Assembly (NCBI GenBank): GCA_021495925.1 | Contig: JAKEKT010000053.1 | Span: 62,001-126,000, forward strand | Source: Diplodia intermedia | Taxonomy: Eukaryota; Ascomycota; Dothideomycetes; Botryosphaeriales; Botryosphaeriaceae | Direction of reading: 5' to 3' | DNA: 64,000 nt | In this document: piece by piece, positions 53,416 through 63,585 of the stretch | Layout: each line of letters begins with the position of its first letter | How positions within the stretch are numbered: the stretch's first letter is position 1 | The notes under the pieces: generated by a model | Database searches by the model: none | What the model saw: the letters and a program-made list of their open reading frames with translations, nothing else | Told to the model about the DNA's origin: nothing | Translations under genes and position numbers: made by a program

Positions 53416-54672
53416 CGAGGGAGGGCATGGTGGCCGTTGTGGTACTGCGTGATGAAGAAAAGCCGAAGCGGTTCGAAGGCCTGTTGGCTTGACCAAATGC
53501 CGAAAAACGCCTTTCAAATATCATGGATGCGGGAGAGAATCGAATGAGTCACACACCAGGATAGTCGTTTGAATGTTATAGTAATCACAAAATGAACCAC
53601 AGGCCGAGTTCTCTAATAATAAGGAATGACCACGCGAAGCACGAATTATATCCCGTAGCATGAAGCCTAACTGACTGTAAGAAACATATATAAAAGATAA
53701 ACTTACCGCTTTAACATCATAGGATGCTGACAACGCATCGGCTAAGGCTCTTATCGCCACTGTAGGGCATTCAGTTGATAAGACATATGGCGTGACAGCA
53801 CTGGCAGAGCCACGCGAAGGTCCAGCCTCTCCTGCTGCGCCACCTTTCGTACGACCTGTTCCATTTCCAACCGAGCCAATGAGCAATGACTACTCCTTTC
53901 CAAAGTGACCAAGGTAATCCTTTGACTGTTCCAGTTTCACCTCATAATTAGACCAGAACACTCTCGTATAAGTCACTAAGGCCATTCTAGCTGATGATAT
54001 CACACAGATCTATCGGCGTCGACTATATCACCAGTAGCAGCTCGCCTTTTGTCCCAACGTGCCTTAGCTGCGGGGTGTGCGATTCAAAAATTTTACTGGT
54101 TTCACAAGGGATAAAACTCTGACAGAGGCTTCAGCAATTGAACTCCTGCTTTCGTGGCCTTTTCCCCGACTCTCCCGCACCAACCTCCATCTCCTCCACC
54201 TCCACGAATCCACACCTTGGCTTGGCGTACGAAAAACAAGCCGCATCTCCCACAATTATCCCGACGACCCCACCACCGCTCCAGCGAGCCTACGGCAGAA
54301 GCACAGGTCCACCAACCACAAACCGACCCCCGCATAACGCAGATATCTCCGGTGCCCCTACCAGCGGCAGGCGGTCAGCTCTAGGCTCCGAGAAGCCCAT
54401 CGCAGACGCACTGCAACGCATCGGAAACGCCGCCGCCTTGTCAACGACACGATTACCGGCGCCCATCGTAGTCCATCGAGGACAGAAACGACAGACAAGT
54501 TCACAACTACTCGCTGGGCGGACTCGTTCGTTCTGAGAGCACCTCCCTAGCTCCCGGCTACTGAGCGCACGCATTCTTGCGGCGACAGACCACACACCGG
54601 CGGCGCGAGCGGGAAGCGCTGGTCTTGCTGTCTGGTTGCTTCCTTTTCCCCAGAGTTGTTGAAGGACTCAAC
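53416..54672. other. Intergenic
   Basis: No gene I can support; several overlapping short frames without motif. Confidence 0.4.
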
Positions 54673-55389
54673 ATGGACCTCAGCATCATTCAGATATTTT
54701 CCATTGTAGTCTTGGGCCTGTCCTTCACAGTCAGATTCATCCTCCCTCTTTGTCACGAGTATTTCTCGGAGTACGAGGGACTTCAGCGGAGGAGATCGGA
54801 GGCCGAAGCGAGAGAACGTCAGCAAAGACAAGAAGAAGAACGGCTCCAGCAGCAGGTGGAAGAGGAGAGACGAAGGACGGAACAGAGGGAGCGGCAACGG
54901 GAGCAAGAATGGAGAAGAAGGGAGCAAGCGGAACAGTGGAAGCGTCATGGGCAAGAGCAAGAAAGGAGAAGAAGGGAGCAAGCGGAACAGTGGAAGCGTC
55001 ACGGGCAAGAGCAAGAAAGGAAGCGCCGCGATTACGCTCGTCAGCAGCACCGAGCTCAAGACCGTGCGGCATTTTCCAAGTGGAAGAAACGGAGGCCTCA
55101 GGGCGAGGAGAGGCGCCACGTAACGGTGTTTCCTGATCCTCCCGCGCGCCCCTGTCTTGAGCCGAGCTGCACGAGGGAGGCGTTGACGTGGTGCACGCAC
55201 AGCTTGGAACGATTGTATCGCGCGTGCGGTGATGACTATGTCAAGGTTCTAAGAGAGGAGAGAACGTACTGGCATCCGGACAGGTTTGCTCCCTTCAACA
55301 CTCAGTCGAGAGTCAACATTGAAAGGAAGACGACGATGCTATTTCAGGTTATTGAAAATTTGTTGGAGAGGGAGGTGGGTGCTTTTTGA
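54673..55389 (+). CDS. Membrane-anchored coiled-coil protein with J-domain-like HPD segment
   Basis: Single exon, 238 residues from ATG 54673. The N-terminal IIQIFSIVVLGLSFTVRFIL is a membrane anchor. Residues ~35-150 are a long Arg/Glu/Gln coiled coil including two copies of an 18-residue unit (EQWKRHGQEQERRRR type). The C-terminal segment has Cys residues (CLEPSCTREALTWC) and then YRACGDDYVKVLREERTYW followed by HPDRF. The HPD after an amphipathic helix resembles the Hsp70-stimulating loop of J domains, as in fungal proteins carrying LLRxExxxWHPDRF, but a complete J domain is not evident. An in-frame ATG at 54577 would add 32 basic residues before the helix. Confidence 0.65.
   Translation: MDLSIIQIFSIVVLGLSFTVRFILPLCHEYFSEYEGLQRRRSEAEARERQQRQEEERLQQQVEEERRRTEQRERQREQEWRRREQAEQWKRHGQEQERRRREQAEQWKRHGQEQERKRRDYARQQHRAQDRAAFSKWKKRRPQGEERRHVTVFPDPPARPCLEPSCTREALTWCTHSLERLYRACGDDYVKVLREERTYWHPDRFAPFNTQSRVNIERKTTMLFQVIENLLEREVGAF
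54911..55018 (+). repeat. 54-bp tandem repeat (two copies) in coding sequence
   Basis: GGAGAAGAAGGGAGCAAGCG and what follows recur after exactly 54 bases with one substitution (CATGGG/CACGGG). The unit is 18 codons, so the coiled-coil heptad register shifts by four residues while the frame is kept. Few differences indicate a recent duplication. Confidence 0.9.
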
Positions 55390-55499
55390 AAGAGAAATGT
55401 GTTGCATGGTGACCAGATACCAATCTTTGTCGGGAAGAATTTGACTTCGATGCTTATGCAGTAATAGATTTTCAACCCTGCCGCACCACAGCGTTGGCC

Positions 55500-55800
55500 T
55501 CATCCCCACTCAAAGTACAGCGCTGCAAAGATGGCAATCCCGATATACGACGTGATAAGACTCGACGTATCCCAGTTGTCGTCCACAAGGTTCTTCAACC
55601 CCCTCAACAGCAACAACAGCGTAAACATCGTACCACAAACATAGGCCATAACCGGCTGGATTACCGACCTGAAAGGCAAATCGACAATTTTCTGCGCATA
55701 CGTCGCCTTGCGGAAGGGAAGATAGACGACAGTGATGGTGATCCAACCAATATACCCACAAGTACTCGCGTTGTGGCTCTGAATGAATTGATATATCATC
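55500..55800 (-). pseudogene. Amino-acid permease C-terminal fragment
   Basis: Minus-strand reading NASTCGYIGWITITVVYLPF, RKATYAQKIVDLPF, RSVIQPVMAYVCGTMFTLLL, NWDTSSLITSYIGIAIFAAL, ending YFEWG and a stop, is the penultimate part of the fungal amino-acid permease (APC/YAT) family, normally ~550-600 residues. All earlier helices are missing, and upstream DNA does not show them. It is a fragment without a plausible start, probably left by deletion or translocation. Confidence 0.75.
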
Positions 55801-56612
55801 GCCGGGTGATGGTCCAGGGTCTGGGCTGAGATCAGCGCTGCAGGCACGTCGCGGCCCCGCCACAGCTCTCGGCGACGCCTTCCTCAAGCATCAACCACAC
55901 ATTTATCTGTCTTCCTTCCCTCTTCATTCCGCCCACGCCCGCACCCATCATCTCTCGCCCCACCCTCCCCAATGCACCAGCTCTGTGCGTCACATGGCCA
56001 CCCGAAACCCAGTCCTTTTCTTCACTAGCTTTCTTTCGATGAAATATGTGTTCTACTGAAAATTATGTTTGTTGGAAGGCTTGTAATGCTGCAAGTCTCG
56101 TTTTTGCTGTAAGTACTAATTCGCTGGGGCTTGTTCAGCTGGAACTATCGTTTCGCCGGGTATGCTCGAGAACGCCATGCATCGGAATCAATAGAATAGA
56201 ACAGAGATGTGTTGTAAATGCACCATTATTGAAGATTCCTCCTAGTGGTCTCCAGGATGGATGCACATGCCTGCACTCCACCAACTTGTTGGCGTTGCCA
56301 AGGAAATGACTACTGGGTGCTGTCCCCGGCAACCACCGCTCGGCTACGCATCCTATGCGATTGACTCATCTGATTGGCCATCGTCCAAGCCTGCCTCTTT
56401 CGACATATCACTACCCCGCTGCAAGGCGCAAGCCCTCCGGTGGGTTGGGCACCATGGAGGGAAACCTTTGAAATGACGATTTGCTTACAAAAATTGTCAG
56501 CACGGGAAATATAGCGCGGGGCTGCCTGCTGCTGCTGTCCCTCGCAGTACCCTCGTTCTTTCTCTCCAACAAACATCCCTACCAATCCCAGCGCAAATCA
56601 CCACAGCAAGCC
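55801..56612. other. Intergenic
   Basis: Nothing supported; promoter of the following gene lies at its right end. Confidence 0.45.
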
Positions 56613-57998
56613 ATGGCCAAAATCTTCCTGTAAGCAACCCCGACAGCCGTTGTGCAATCACACAGCACGCTAAGCCACCGCAGCACCGGCGCAACCGGCT
56701 ACGTCGGCGGCGACGCGCTGCACGCCCTCCACCGCGCGCACCCGGAATACGCCATCTCGGCGCTCATCCGCGACCCGGCGAAGACGGCCGCCGTCTTCGC
56801 GAAGGAGTATCCGGACGTGCGCGTAGTGCAAGGCAGCCTGGACGACAGCGACTTGATCGCCGACGAGGCGGCGAAGGCGGATGTCGTGTTGAGTAAGAAT
56901 TCAAGCCTCTTGGGGGGAGGGGAATGCAGCGGTTGGGTGTTGCGTGCGTCGCGGTTTTGCTGAATGAGATGATGGCGCGACGACAGATTTCGCCGCGACG
57001 AGCCACCTCCCCAGCGTGAAAGCGATCCACGAGGGCTTCAAGAGACACCGTGACGCGAGCAAGCCTGGTACGTTAACGTCTCTCCACTCGTTCGACGCGA
57101 CCGCAACCACACCGCCCGCGCTAACCACCCGCACCCCGTCCCCTCCCCACAGCTTCCTGGCTCCAAATCACCGGCGCCACGCTCCTCGCCAGCGACGACA
57201 TCGCCTCCCAAACCTTCGGCGAGCCGCCCTCGTCGCCCTCGTCCTCGACAACCACCCACACCGACCTCGACAGCAGCGCCATCTGGGCGCAGGCGGCGAA
57301 GCACCCTCGCCGCACCGTCGACAACTACATGCGCGAGATAGCCGAGTCGTCGTCGTCGCCGTCGTCCGGAGCGATCCAGACGGCGCTGCTCGTCGGCCCG
57401 ATCATCTACGGCGCGGGGCGCGGGCCGGGCAACCGGCGCAGCGTCCAGATACCCGAGCTGGCGCGGACGGCGGTGCGGCGCGGGAGGGCGTGGCGCGTGG
57501 GCCGCGGGCTGGCCGGGTGGGATCATGTGCATGTGCGGGACCTGAGCGATATCGCGGTGAGGTTGGTGGAGAGGGCGGTGCGGGGCGGTGGTCGTGCGGA
57601 GGGCGGCGTGTGGGGGCGGGACGGGGTGTATTTTGCGGGTGTGGGACGACGGGTGGTGAGTTTGTTCCCTGCTTTCCTGTCAGTGAGTGTGTGCTAATGA
57701 GTGGTGTGCGCGCGCCGGAAAGTCTTTCGGAGACATCTCCCGGAGCATCGCGGCGGCGGCGGTGGCGCTCGGCGCTGCTGACTCGTTGGACGTCGAGGCG
57801 CTGTCGGCGGAGGAGGCGGATAAGCTCGTTGGGCATGCCAGTGTTTTGCTCGGAACGAATGCGCGGTGCGATGCTAGGCGGGCGGCGGAGAAGTTGGGGT
57901 GGAAACCGCAGTATCAGAGTTTGGAGCAGGCGATTGAGGAGACGGTGAGGGATGAGGCGGGCAAGCTGGGGGTTGCGAAGGCCAGGTCGGAGCTGTAG
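56613..57998 (+). CDS. NAD(P)-binding extended-SDR / NmrA-like protein
   Basis: Five exons: 56613-56629, 56684-56892, 56987-57067, 57153-57655 and 57723-57998; introns of 54, 94, 85 and 67 bases keep frame; 361 residues. MAKIFLTGATGYVGGDALHA holds the GxxGxxG nucleotide-binding turn; ISALIRDPAKTAAV, VVQGSLDDSDLIADEAAKAD and NFAATSHLPSVKAIHEGFKR follow, then WLQITGATLLASDDI, LLVGPIIYGAGRGPGNRRSV, GWDHVHVRDLSDIAVRLVER and RRAAEKLGWKPQYQSLEQAI. This is the order of the fungal NAD-dependent epimerase/NmrA-like group. The YxxxK catalytic pair of classical SDRs is not apparent, so a regulatory or atypical role is possible. A decayed paralogue is at 21360-21985. Confidence 0.85.
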
Positions 57999-58557
57999 AA
58001 TGCTTGCGCCGCACAGAGAGATGGGGCTTGAGTAATGGACTACGTTTGACATTCTGTGACGCTTGGCTTTGAGTGACTATCGAGCCTGCACACTGCGAAG
58101 CCTTGGAGAATTTGCTGAGGAGGCGACGTCACAGTCCGCGCATGCGATTCCGCGTCCATCCCACTCCCCATCTTCAGGGCTCCGGCACTAGGGCGGGCTG
58201 CCGTTCCGAAACTCGGCAATGGACAGTTTGACGGGGTCCGATAGCCGGCCGCTTGTGCTCAATCGCCGAAGAGGCAGCTGGCGGCGGGGCGGAAAGCGCA
58301 GGAAGACGGAGGGGCAGGGCGGGGCGGGGCACAATTACTTATCGAGCTGCTTATCGGGCGCTAAGCAATCGCAATTCGAGGACGCCTCGGCGACACGACT
58401 CCCTGATACGCTTCTGCGCAATGGCGTAATGCGAATTGGTCGTGCATTTCGGGAAGGAACCCTGGTCGGCTATTAATATTGTCTCATAAACTCAACGCGC
58501 GCTCCAGCACTATCCAGCTTGCTTTCGCACTGCGCAATTGCCGTCACAAAAATCTCA
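57999..58557. other. Intergenic, promoter of aldehyde dehydrogenase
   Basis: GC-rich; GGGGCGGGGC-type runs at about 58316-58330. No gene. Confidence 0.5.
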
Positions 58558-60218
58558 ATGGCTCTTTCCACCGAAATCACGGCGCCCAACGGCCGCAAAT
58601 GGACGCAGCCTCTGGGCTTGTTCATCGACAACGAATTCGTCCCCTCGCAGTCCGGGAAGAAGCTTACAACCATCGACCCCGCGTAAGTTGCCGATTTCGT
58701 TTACGCATATCCCAGCTTCGCCGCTCACACTCCCTACTCCCAGAACGGAGAACGAAATCACGTCAGTCTTCGCAGCCCAAGAAGAAGACATTGACAAAGC
58801 GGTGCGCGCCGCCCGCGCAGCCTTCGACGGCCCATGGCAAGAGCTCTCCGCAACCGACCGCGGCCGCTTAATCGTCAAGCTGGCCAACCTGATCGAAGAA
58901 AACTCGGAGCTCTTCGCCACAATCGACACTCTGGACAACGGTACGGCGCCCCGTAATCCACCCAGCAATGCTCCGTGCTGAGCCCACACCACAGGCAAAC
59001 CCTACAAAGTGATGATGGAAGACGACCTCCCCGAAGCCTTCAACACCATCCGGTACTATGGCGAATGGGCCGACAAAGTGAGCGGCAACACCATCTCCAC
59101 CACCAACGCCAAATTCGCCTACACCCTCCGCGAGCCGCTCGGCGTCGTCGGCCAGATCATCCCGTGGAACTACCCGCTCAGCATGGCAGCGTGGAAGCTC
59201 GGCCCGGCCCTCGCCTGCGGCAACACGGTCGTCATCAAGGCGGCCGAGCAGACGCCCCTGAGCATCCTCTACCTGGGCAACCTGGTCAAGCAAGCCGGCT
59301 TCCCGGCGGGCGTCGTCAACATCGTCAACGGCACGGGCGGGGAGGCGGGCGCGGCGCTGGTGGACCACGCGGACGTCGACAAGATCGCCTTCACCGGCAG
59401 CACGGCGACGGCGGCGCACATCATGCGCGCGGCGAGCGCGTCGCTGAAGAACATCACGCTCGAGACGGGCGGCAAGTCGCCCGCCCTCGTCTTCGCCGAC
59501 GCCGACGTCGCGCAGGCCGTGCGCTGGGCCCACGTCGGCATCATGGGCAACCAGGGACAGGTCTGCTCGGCGACGTCGCGGTGAGTGATACGTTCCCAAC
59601 ACGCCCCCCAGACACGCACACACGCTGACGTTCTTGCCCAGCATCCTCGTCGAAGAAGGCATCCACGACGACTTCGTGCGCCGCTTCGTCGACACCGTCA
59701 AGGCCGTCGGCGTCGTCGGCGACCCGTGGCACGCCGACACGTTCCAGGGGCCGCAGGTCACGAAGGACCAGCTGGACCGCGTCCTCGGCTACGTCGACGT
59801 CGGGAAGAAGGAGGGGGCGACGCTGGTGCACGGCGGCGAGCGCGTGCCCGGCAAGGGGTACTTCGTCGAGCCCACCGTCTTCACCGACGTCACCGAGGCG
59901 ATGCGCATCTACCACGAGGAAGTCTTCGGGCCGTTTGTCGTGATTACGCGCTTCAAGACGCAGGAGGAGGCGGTGCGGTTGGCGAATGGGACGACGTATG
60001 GCCTCGGCGCGGCGGTGTTTACGAAGAATTTGGAGAGGGCGCATATTGTGGCGAGGAAGGTGAAGAGTGGGACCGTGTGGGTTAACAGTAGTAATGATTG
60101 CGATTTTAGGGTGCCGTTTGGCGGCGTTAAGCAGAGTGGCTTTGGGAGGGAGTTGGGTGAGGCTGGGTTGGAGGCGTATACGCAGGTTAAGGCGGTTCAT
60201 GTGAACTTGGGAGAGTAG
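58558..60218 (+). CDS. Aldehyde dehydrogenase (NAD(P)+)
   Basis: Four exons: 58558-58682, 58744-58940, 58995-59580 and 59642-60218; introns of 61, 54 and 61 bases; 494 residues, the usual ALDH length. Family motifs are all present: GVVGQIIPWNYPLSMAAWK, KAAEQTPLSILYL, NIVNGTGGEAGAALV, FTGSTATA, the general-base Glu in ITLETGGKSPALVF, the catalytic Cys in GNQGQVCSATSR, and EEVFGPFVVITRF, PFGGVKQSGFGRELG. It oxidises aldehydes to carboxylates in the cytosol (no targeting signal seen). The closest class is the Ald/ALDH2-like fungal group. The ATG at 58558 in CTCAATGG is preferred to the following one. Intact. Confidence 0.95.
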
Positions 60219-60801
60219 GTTGTAGCATGCGTAAGGTCGGCATCGCAAGTGGGGAAAAATGCAAACATCGTTGAAGACATCAATTCGAAATACATGGCTT
60301 TATTCCGGGGAAAGATAACCTCAACATCCAGGTCTCAACGAATTACGAATACCCACATCGATGTCTGCCAGCTGTGGGCCTTTTCTCCAGGGTCTCATAG
60401 CCCAGCACATCTCAGTTCATTATCTGGTAATCAATTCGATTAACCAGCAGTGTCTCCGGATGGCAATCCGACGTTTTCCATAGCCAGGAGGCAACCGATA
60501 CCCTGTGCTGAAATCGGGCTACGGATATCTCATCCGAGCAAATGACACGGGGAGCCGTCGAGGCTTTCCTCATTGAACGATATACCAATCACGCACGATT
60601 CCTACGTGCTTTTTAGAAAGCCACCCCGGCCGTCATGTCTTAAGTCCGCCGCCACTTGAGCCACCTCATGGCAGATCGTAAATGGACTCTGGATGTGCAG
60701 CCTCTCTCTCGCGGCCTCAAGCTTTTTTTTTCTCCGAGCGTCCCTATACTACATACCTACTTTCACGATCATGGCCAATCGCGGTGCTGCATTTGACGAA
60801 C
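60219..60801. other. Intergenic
   Basis: No supported gene; a T8 run lies near 60723. Confidence 0.45.
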
Positions 60802-61188
60802 ATGTCTACGATTGATGACCTCAAGGAGCTCGGCAGCAAACGGCTGCCGAAGATGTACAGAGGTAACACGCGGGTTTTCACTGACCAAAAAGGGGACGCG
60901 GCGTGCTTATTTGCCATTCCCGCAGAATACTTCAACCGGGGCGCAATGGACCTAATCACGTAAAGCCTGCAGACTCGAGCGAGAATCGCGGTCCTCATTG
61001 ACAAGTGCCGCCAGCCTCCGAGAAAACGAAGAAGCCTTCAACCGCTACAAGATCCGCCCCGCGTCCTCGCCAACGTCGACAACGTCGACACTAGCGCCGA
61101 GATCTTCGGCCAAAAGGTCGGTTTCCCTCTCGGCTTCAGCCCAGCCGCCATGCACCGTCTGGCCCACCCAGACGGCGAACTGGCCACA
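60802..61188 (+). pseudogene. FMN-dependent alpha-hydroxy-acid dehydrogenase, 5' fragment
   Basis: MSTIDDLKELGSKRLPKMYR, intron 60863-60924 (GTAACA...CGCAG), EYFNRGAMDLIT, intron 60961-61013, LRENEEAFNRYKIRP, then a one-base loss in a C-run near 61060, after which VLANVDNVDTSAEIFGQKVG and FPLGFSPAAMHRLAHPDGEL continue in another frame. This is the N-terminal ~110 residues of the FMN-dependent lactate/glycolate oxidase family (normally ~370-400 residues). The FMN-binding and catalytic His-Arg parts are absent because the sequence switches to an unrelated enzyme at about 61188. Confidence 0.85.
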
Positions 61189-61189
61189 C

Positions 61190-61324
61190 CCGGCGGTGAA
61201 GACGGGGATGGAGCTGAGGGGGCTTAGGACGGGCGGGTTGAGGAAGCCGTTCAAGCTGTTGGGGGAGAAGGAGACGGCCGAGTTGAAGCAGCTGCTTGAG
61301 GACGCCGACGTCAAGGTGGTGTAG
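61190..61324 (+). pseudogene. DHDPS-like aldolase family C-terminal fragment
   Basis: VKTGMELRGLRTGGLRKPFK, LLGEKETAELKQLLEDADV, stop TAG 61322-61324. The MELRGLRxGxxRxP pattern is the usual C-terminus of fungal dihydrodipicolinate-synthase-like (DapA/HOGA) proteins. Only the last ~45 residues remain, fused after the FMN dehydrogenase fragment. Short length limits certainty. Confidence 0.55.
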
Positions 61325-62367
61325 AGGGGGTTGGTGCGGACTAGAGCAAGTTTGAAGTGTTTGTAAGAGTATCTGATCAAGATGGTTACTTTAGCCGGAC
61401 TCCGGTGTCTATTGGTCTGGGAAATGTTCTTATCGATGCTCTTGAAATGATAGCGGCAGCAAGCAATGTCCGTCAGAATATGACATATGGCGTCACAGAG
61501 TATGGTGTCATCGAGCACTTTTCCAAACGACGTCCATATCATCTCTCTCACCTTCCCACTACTATCGTCTATTTTCTTGATGTACAGAAGTGAGGGTGAT
61601 CGGAAATGGTGCAACACGGCGGTCCTCGGAGGTTCAACGCAAGTGGCCGCTAAGCCCGCCGTACTCCACCCAACCCAGTTTCTGCGCTACACCACCTCGC
61701 AGTCAACCGTACAGCATATGTACCAATTGAGAAACAACTTGGAAGGCATAACGATTTTGCGCCCGCGCTTCATGTTTGATTTGACACACTCATATATCTT
61801 AAATGAGAGGCGGTCAATACAACCACTGGCCGGGACATTCAAGAGGCTCCAAGCCCTCCATCGACTTCAAGGACACTTCGGTAGTAAACTCCGACTCCAG
61901 AAGGGAAACCGCCCTTGCAGAGGGATATGGTGGGCTGGTATACTGTGGTTAGCTTTGAGCTTTGGATGAAGTCAACGAGCCCATGGAGTTGGCGTGATGG
62001 TGACATCAAGCATAGTAAAAGCGTGCATGGCTGGCGCAGATGATATCGAACGATTCGTCCGAACTGGTCTACGAACGGCTCAAAAGACATTTTGCCGACA
62101 GATCCATAAGTGAGAAGGCAGAGAGAAAGAATGAGAATAGCCTCAGTATCGGTTTACATTGGTTGTGGACCAATCGCACGTCGCCACGCCATCGCTGCGT
62201 GCTTACATGCATGCTTGGAATCCGCTTCCGCCTTTTCCCACCGGCCCCGCACCTCGCCAGCCCCACCTTCCTCGTCTTCCTCTTCTTCTGGACTGCGGTA
62301 CCGAACAAGAACCTCCACGTAACTTACGCCTATTTGCGTATTATAATAGAACAAATCTTTTGCGAAA
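61325..62367. other. Intergenic
   Basis: Plus-strand frames between 61487 and 61969 lack motifs and have unusual codon use for this window; I do not support them. Confidence 0.4.
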
Positions 62368-63585
62368 ATGCCGTCGTCGTCCTCTACAACCCCTCCAGAT
62401 GGGTCGGATAATGGCAAGAAGCTCGAAGCAGAGATAAACATGGAAAGCGCTGCAAAAGAAGATGTTCCGAAAGAGCAACAAGGCATTCAGAAGGGAGCGG
62501 GCCGCCAATTTTCCAAGGGAAAAAGAATCCCAGCCGCAGGACTGAGTCATGCTCGAGACAGTTCAGCGCGCCAATGCAACCGTGGACACCGAGGCTGCAC
62601 GGCATGTCAAGCACATGTCAGGTCCCCAGTCAGCCGGACTTCCTCTCAACCTGCATCCCGTCGAAAGGCTGGCTCTTGCTCCACGTCTCAGGCGGCACCC
62701 GGTCATCCGCATGATTCTTCATCGGCTATTACTCCAAAGGGACTAGAAACGCCTTCTGTTGATCCTCAAGGTGCGACACCAGGGGCGGACTCTGCTTCGG
62801 CTACGGTGGCTGCCGGCATGACCGCAGCTCCGTCAGTGTGCGATGAAGGTTCAATTGACGGTCAAAAAAGCGACACCGACCGCTCTTCTGGCCACGACGC
62901 TGCCATTGCGGAATTCAGGACCCAACTCGCCGAGCAAAAGGCCTTCTGCGAAAAACTCCAGCGTGATGTCGACCAGAAAGACGGCGTGATCGAGGCGCTC
63001 CGAGCGGAGGTCCGTAGCGTCAGAAACACACTAGCTATGGCCGATTCCAGAGCAATCCAGGAGTGGAGGGACAGATATGAGAACGTAAAGAGGCTTTTGC
63101 ACGACACCGAGGAAGAAGTTGAGAAGCTGGAAGGCCAGCTGAAAGATGCAAAGAACAGGGAGAAGGCGCTACAGCGGCAGCTTGACGAAGCAAAGGATGA
63201 CGCAGATCGTATGGAGAAGGTCTTGGGGAACAGGGTTAAGGAGGCAGAAGATGAGACTCGGCGCCTGCGTGGCGAGTGCGATGGGTTGCGTGGGCGCGCT
63301 GAGGGGAACAGTACCACTACCCAGACTTCAATCAGCAATTATTTCATCTCGCAACAGCAGCTACCTCAGGAACCACAACCGATGGATGGGAGACGTGATA
63401 GTGGAGTGTCTACGACGACACCATTGCTTGGCTCCCCGCTATCATCGCGTTCAACGGAGGCGGACCGTGCTTCCAGTCAGCATTGCTTTACGGCTCGGAC
63501 AGACTCGAATGGGAAGAAGACGCTCCGAACGGAAAGGAGGAGGAAGGTCAATGCCACACCCTTCGGGAGAGCGATCCTTGGGTAG
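62368..63585 (+). CDS. Coiled-coil protein with a PIP-box-like motif
   Basis: Single exon, 405 residues. The first 170 residues are Ser/Ala/Pro-rich, with one HRGCTACQAHV stretch. Residues ~178-315 form a continuous heptad-rich coiled coil (IAEFRTQLAEQKAFCEKLQR, EEEVEKLEGQLKDAKNREKA). Directly after it comes QTSISNYF, a perfect match to the PCNA-interacting PIP-box (Qxx[ILM]xx[FYH][FY]). The tail is Ser-rich with basic patches (TLRTERRRKVNATPFGRAIL). I know no named family. The inference is a nuclear protein that may bind the replication clamp. No frame break, and the coding composition is good. Confidence 0.7.
   Translation: MPSSSSTTPPDGSDNGKKLEAEINMESAAKEDVPKEQQGIQKGAGRQFSKGKRIPAAGLSHARDSSARQCNRGHRGCTACQAHVRSPVSRTSSQPASRRKAGSCSTSQAAPGHPHDSSSAITPKGLETPSVDPQGATPGADSASATVAAGMTAAPSVCDEGSIDGQKSDTDRSSGHDAAIAEFRTQLAEQKAFCEKLQRDVDQKDGVIEALRAEVRSVRNTLAMADSRAIQEWRDRYENVKRLLHDTEEEVEKLEGQLKDAKNREKALQRQLDEAKDDADRMEKVLGNRVKEAEDETRRLRGECDGLRGRAEGNSTTTQTSISNYFISQQQLPQEPQPMDGRRDSGVSTTTPLLGSPLSSRSTEADRASSQHCFTARTDSNGKKTLRTERRRKVNATPFGRAILG

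Noticed and set aside
53521..53886. Minus-strand 121-codon frame.
   Set aside because: Motif-free and poor in codon bias; not enough to call a gene.
61487..61969. Plus-strand frame of 160 codons.
   Set aside because: No motif, and codon use differs from supported genes of the window.
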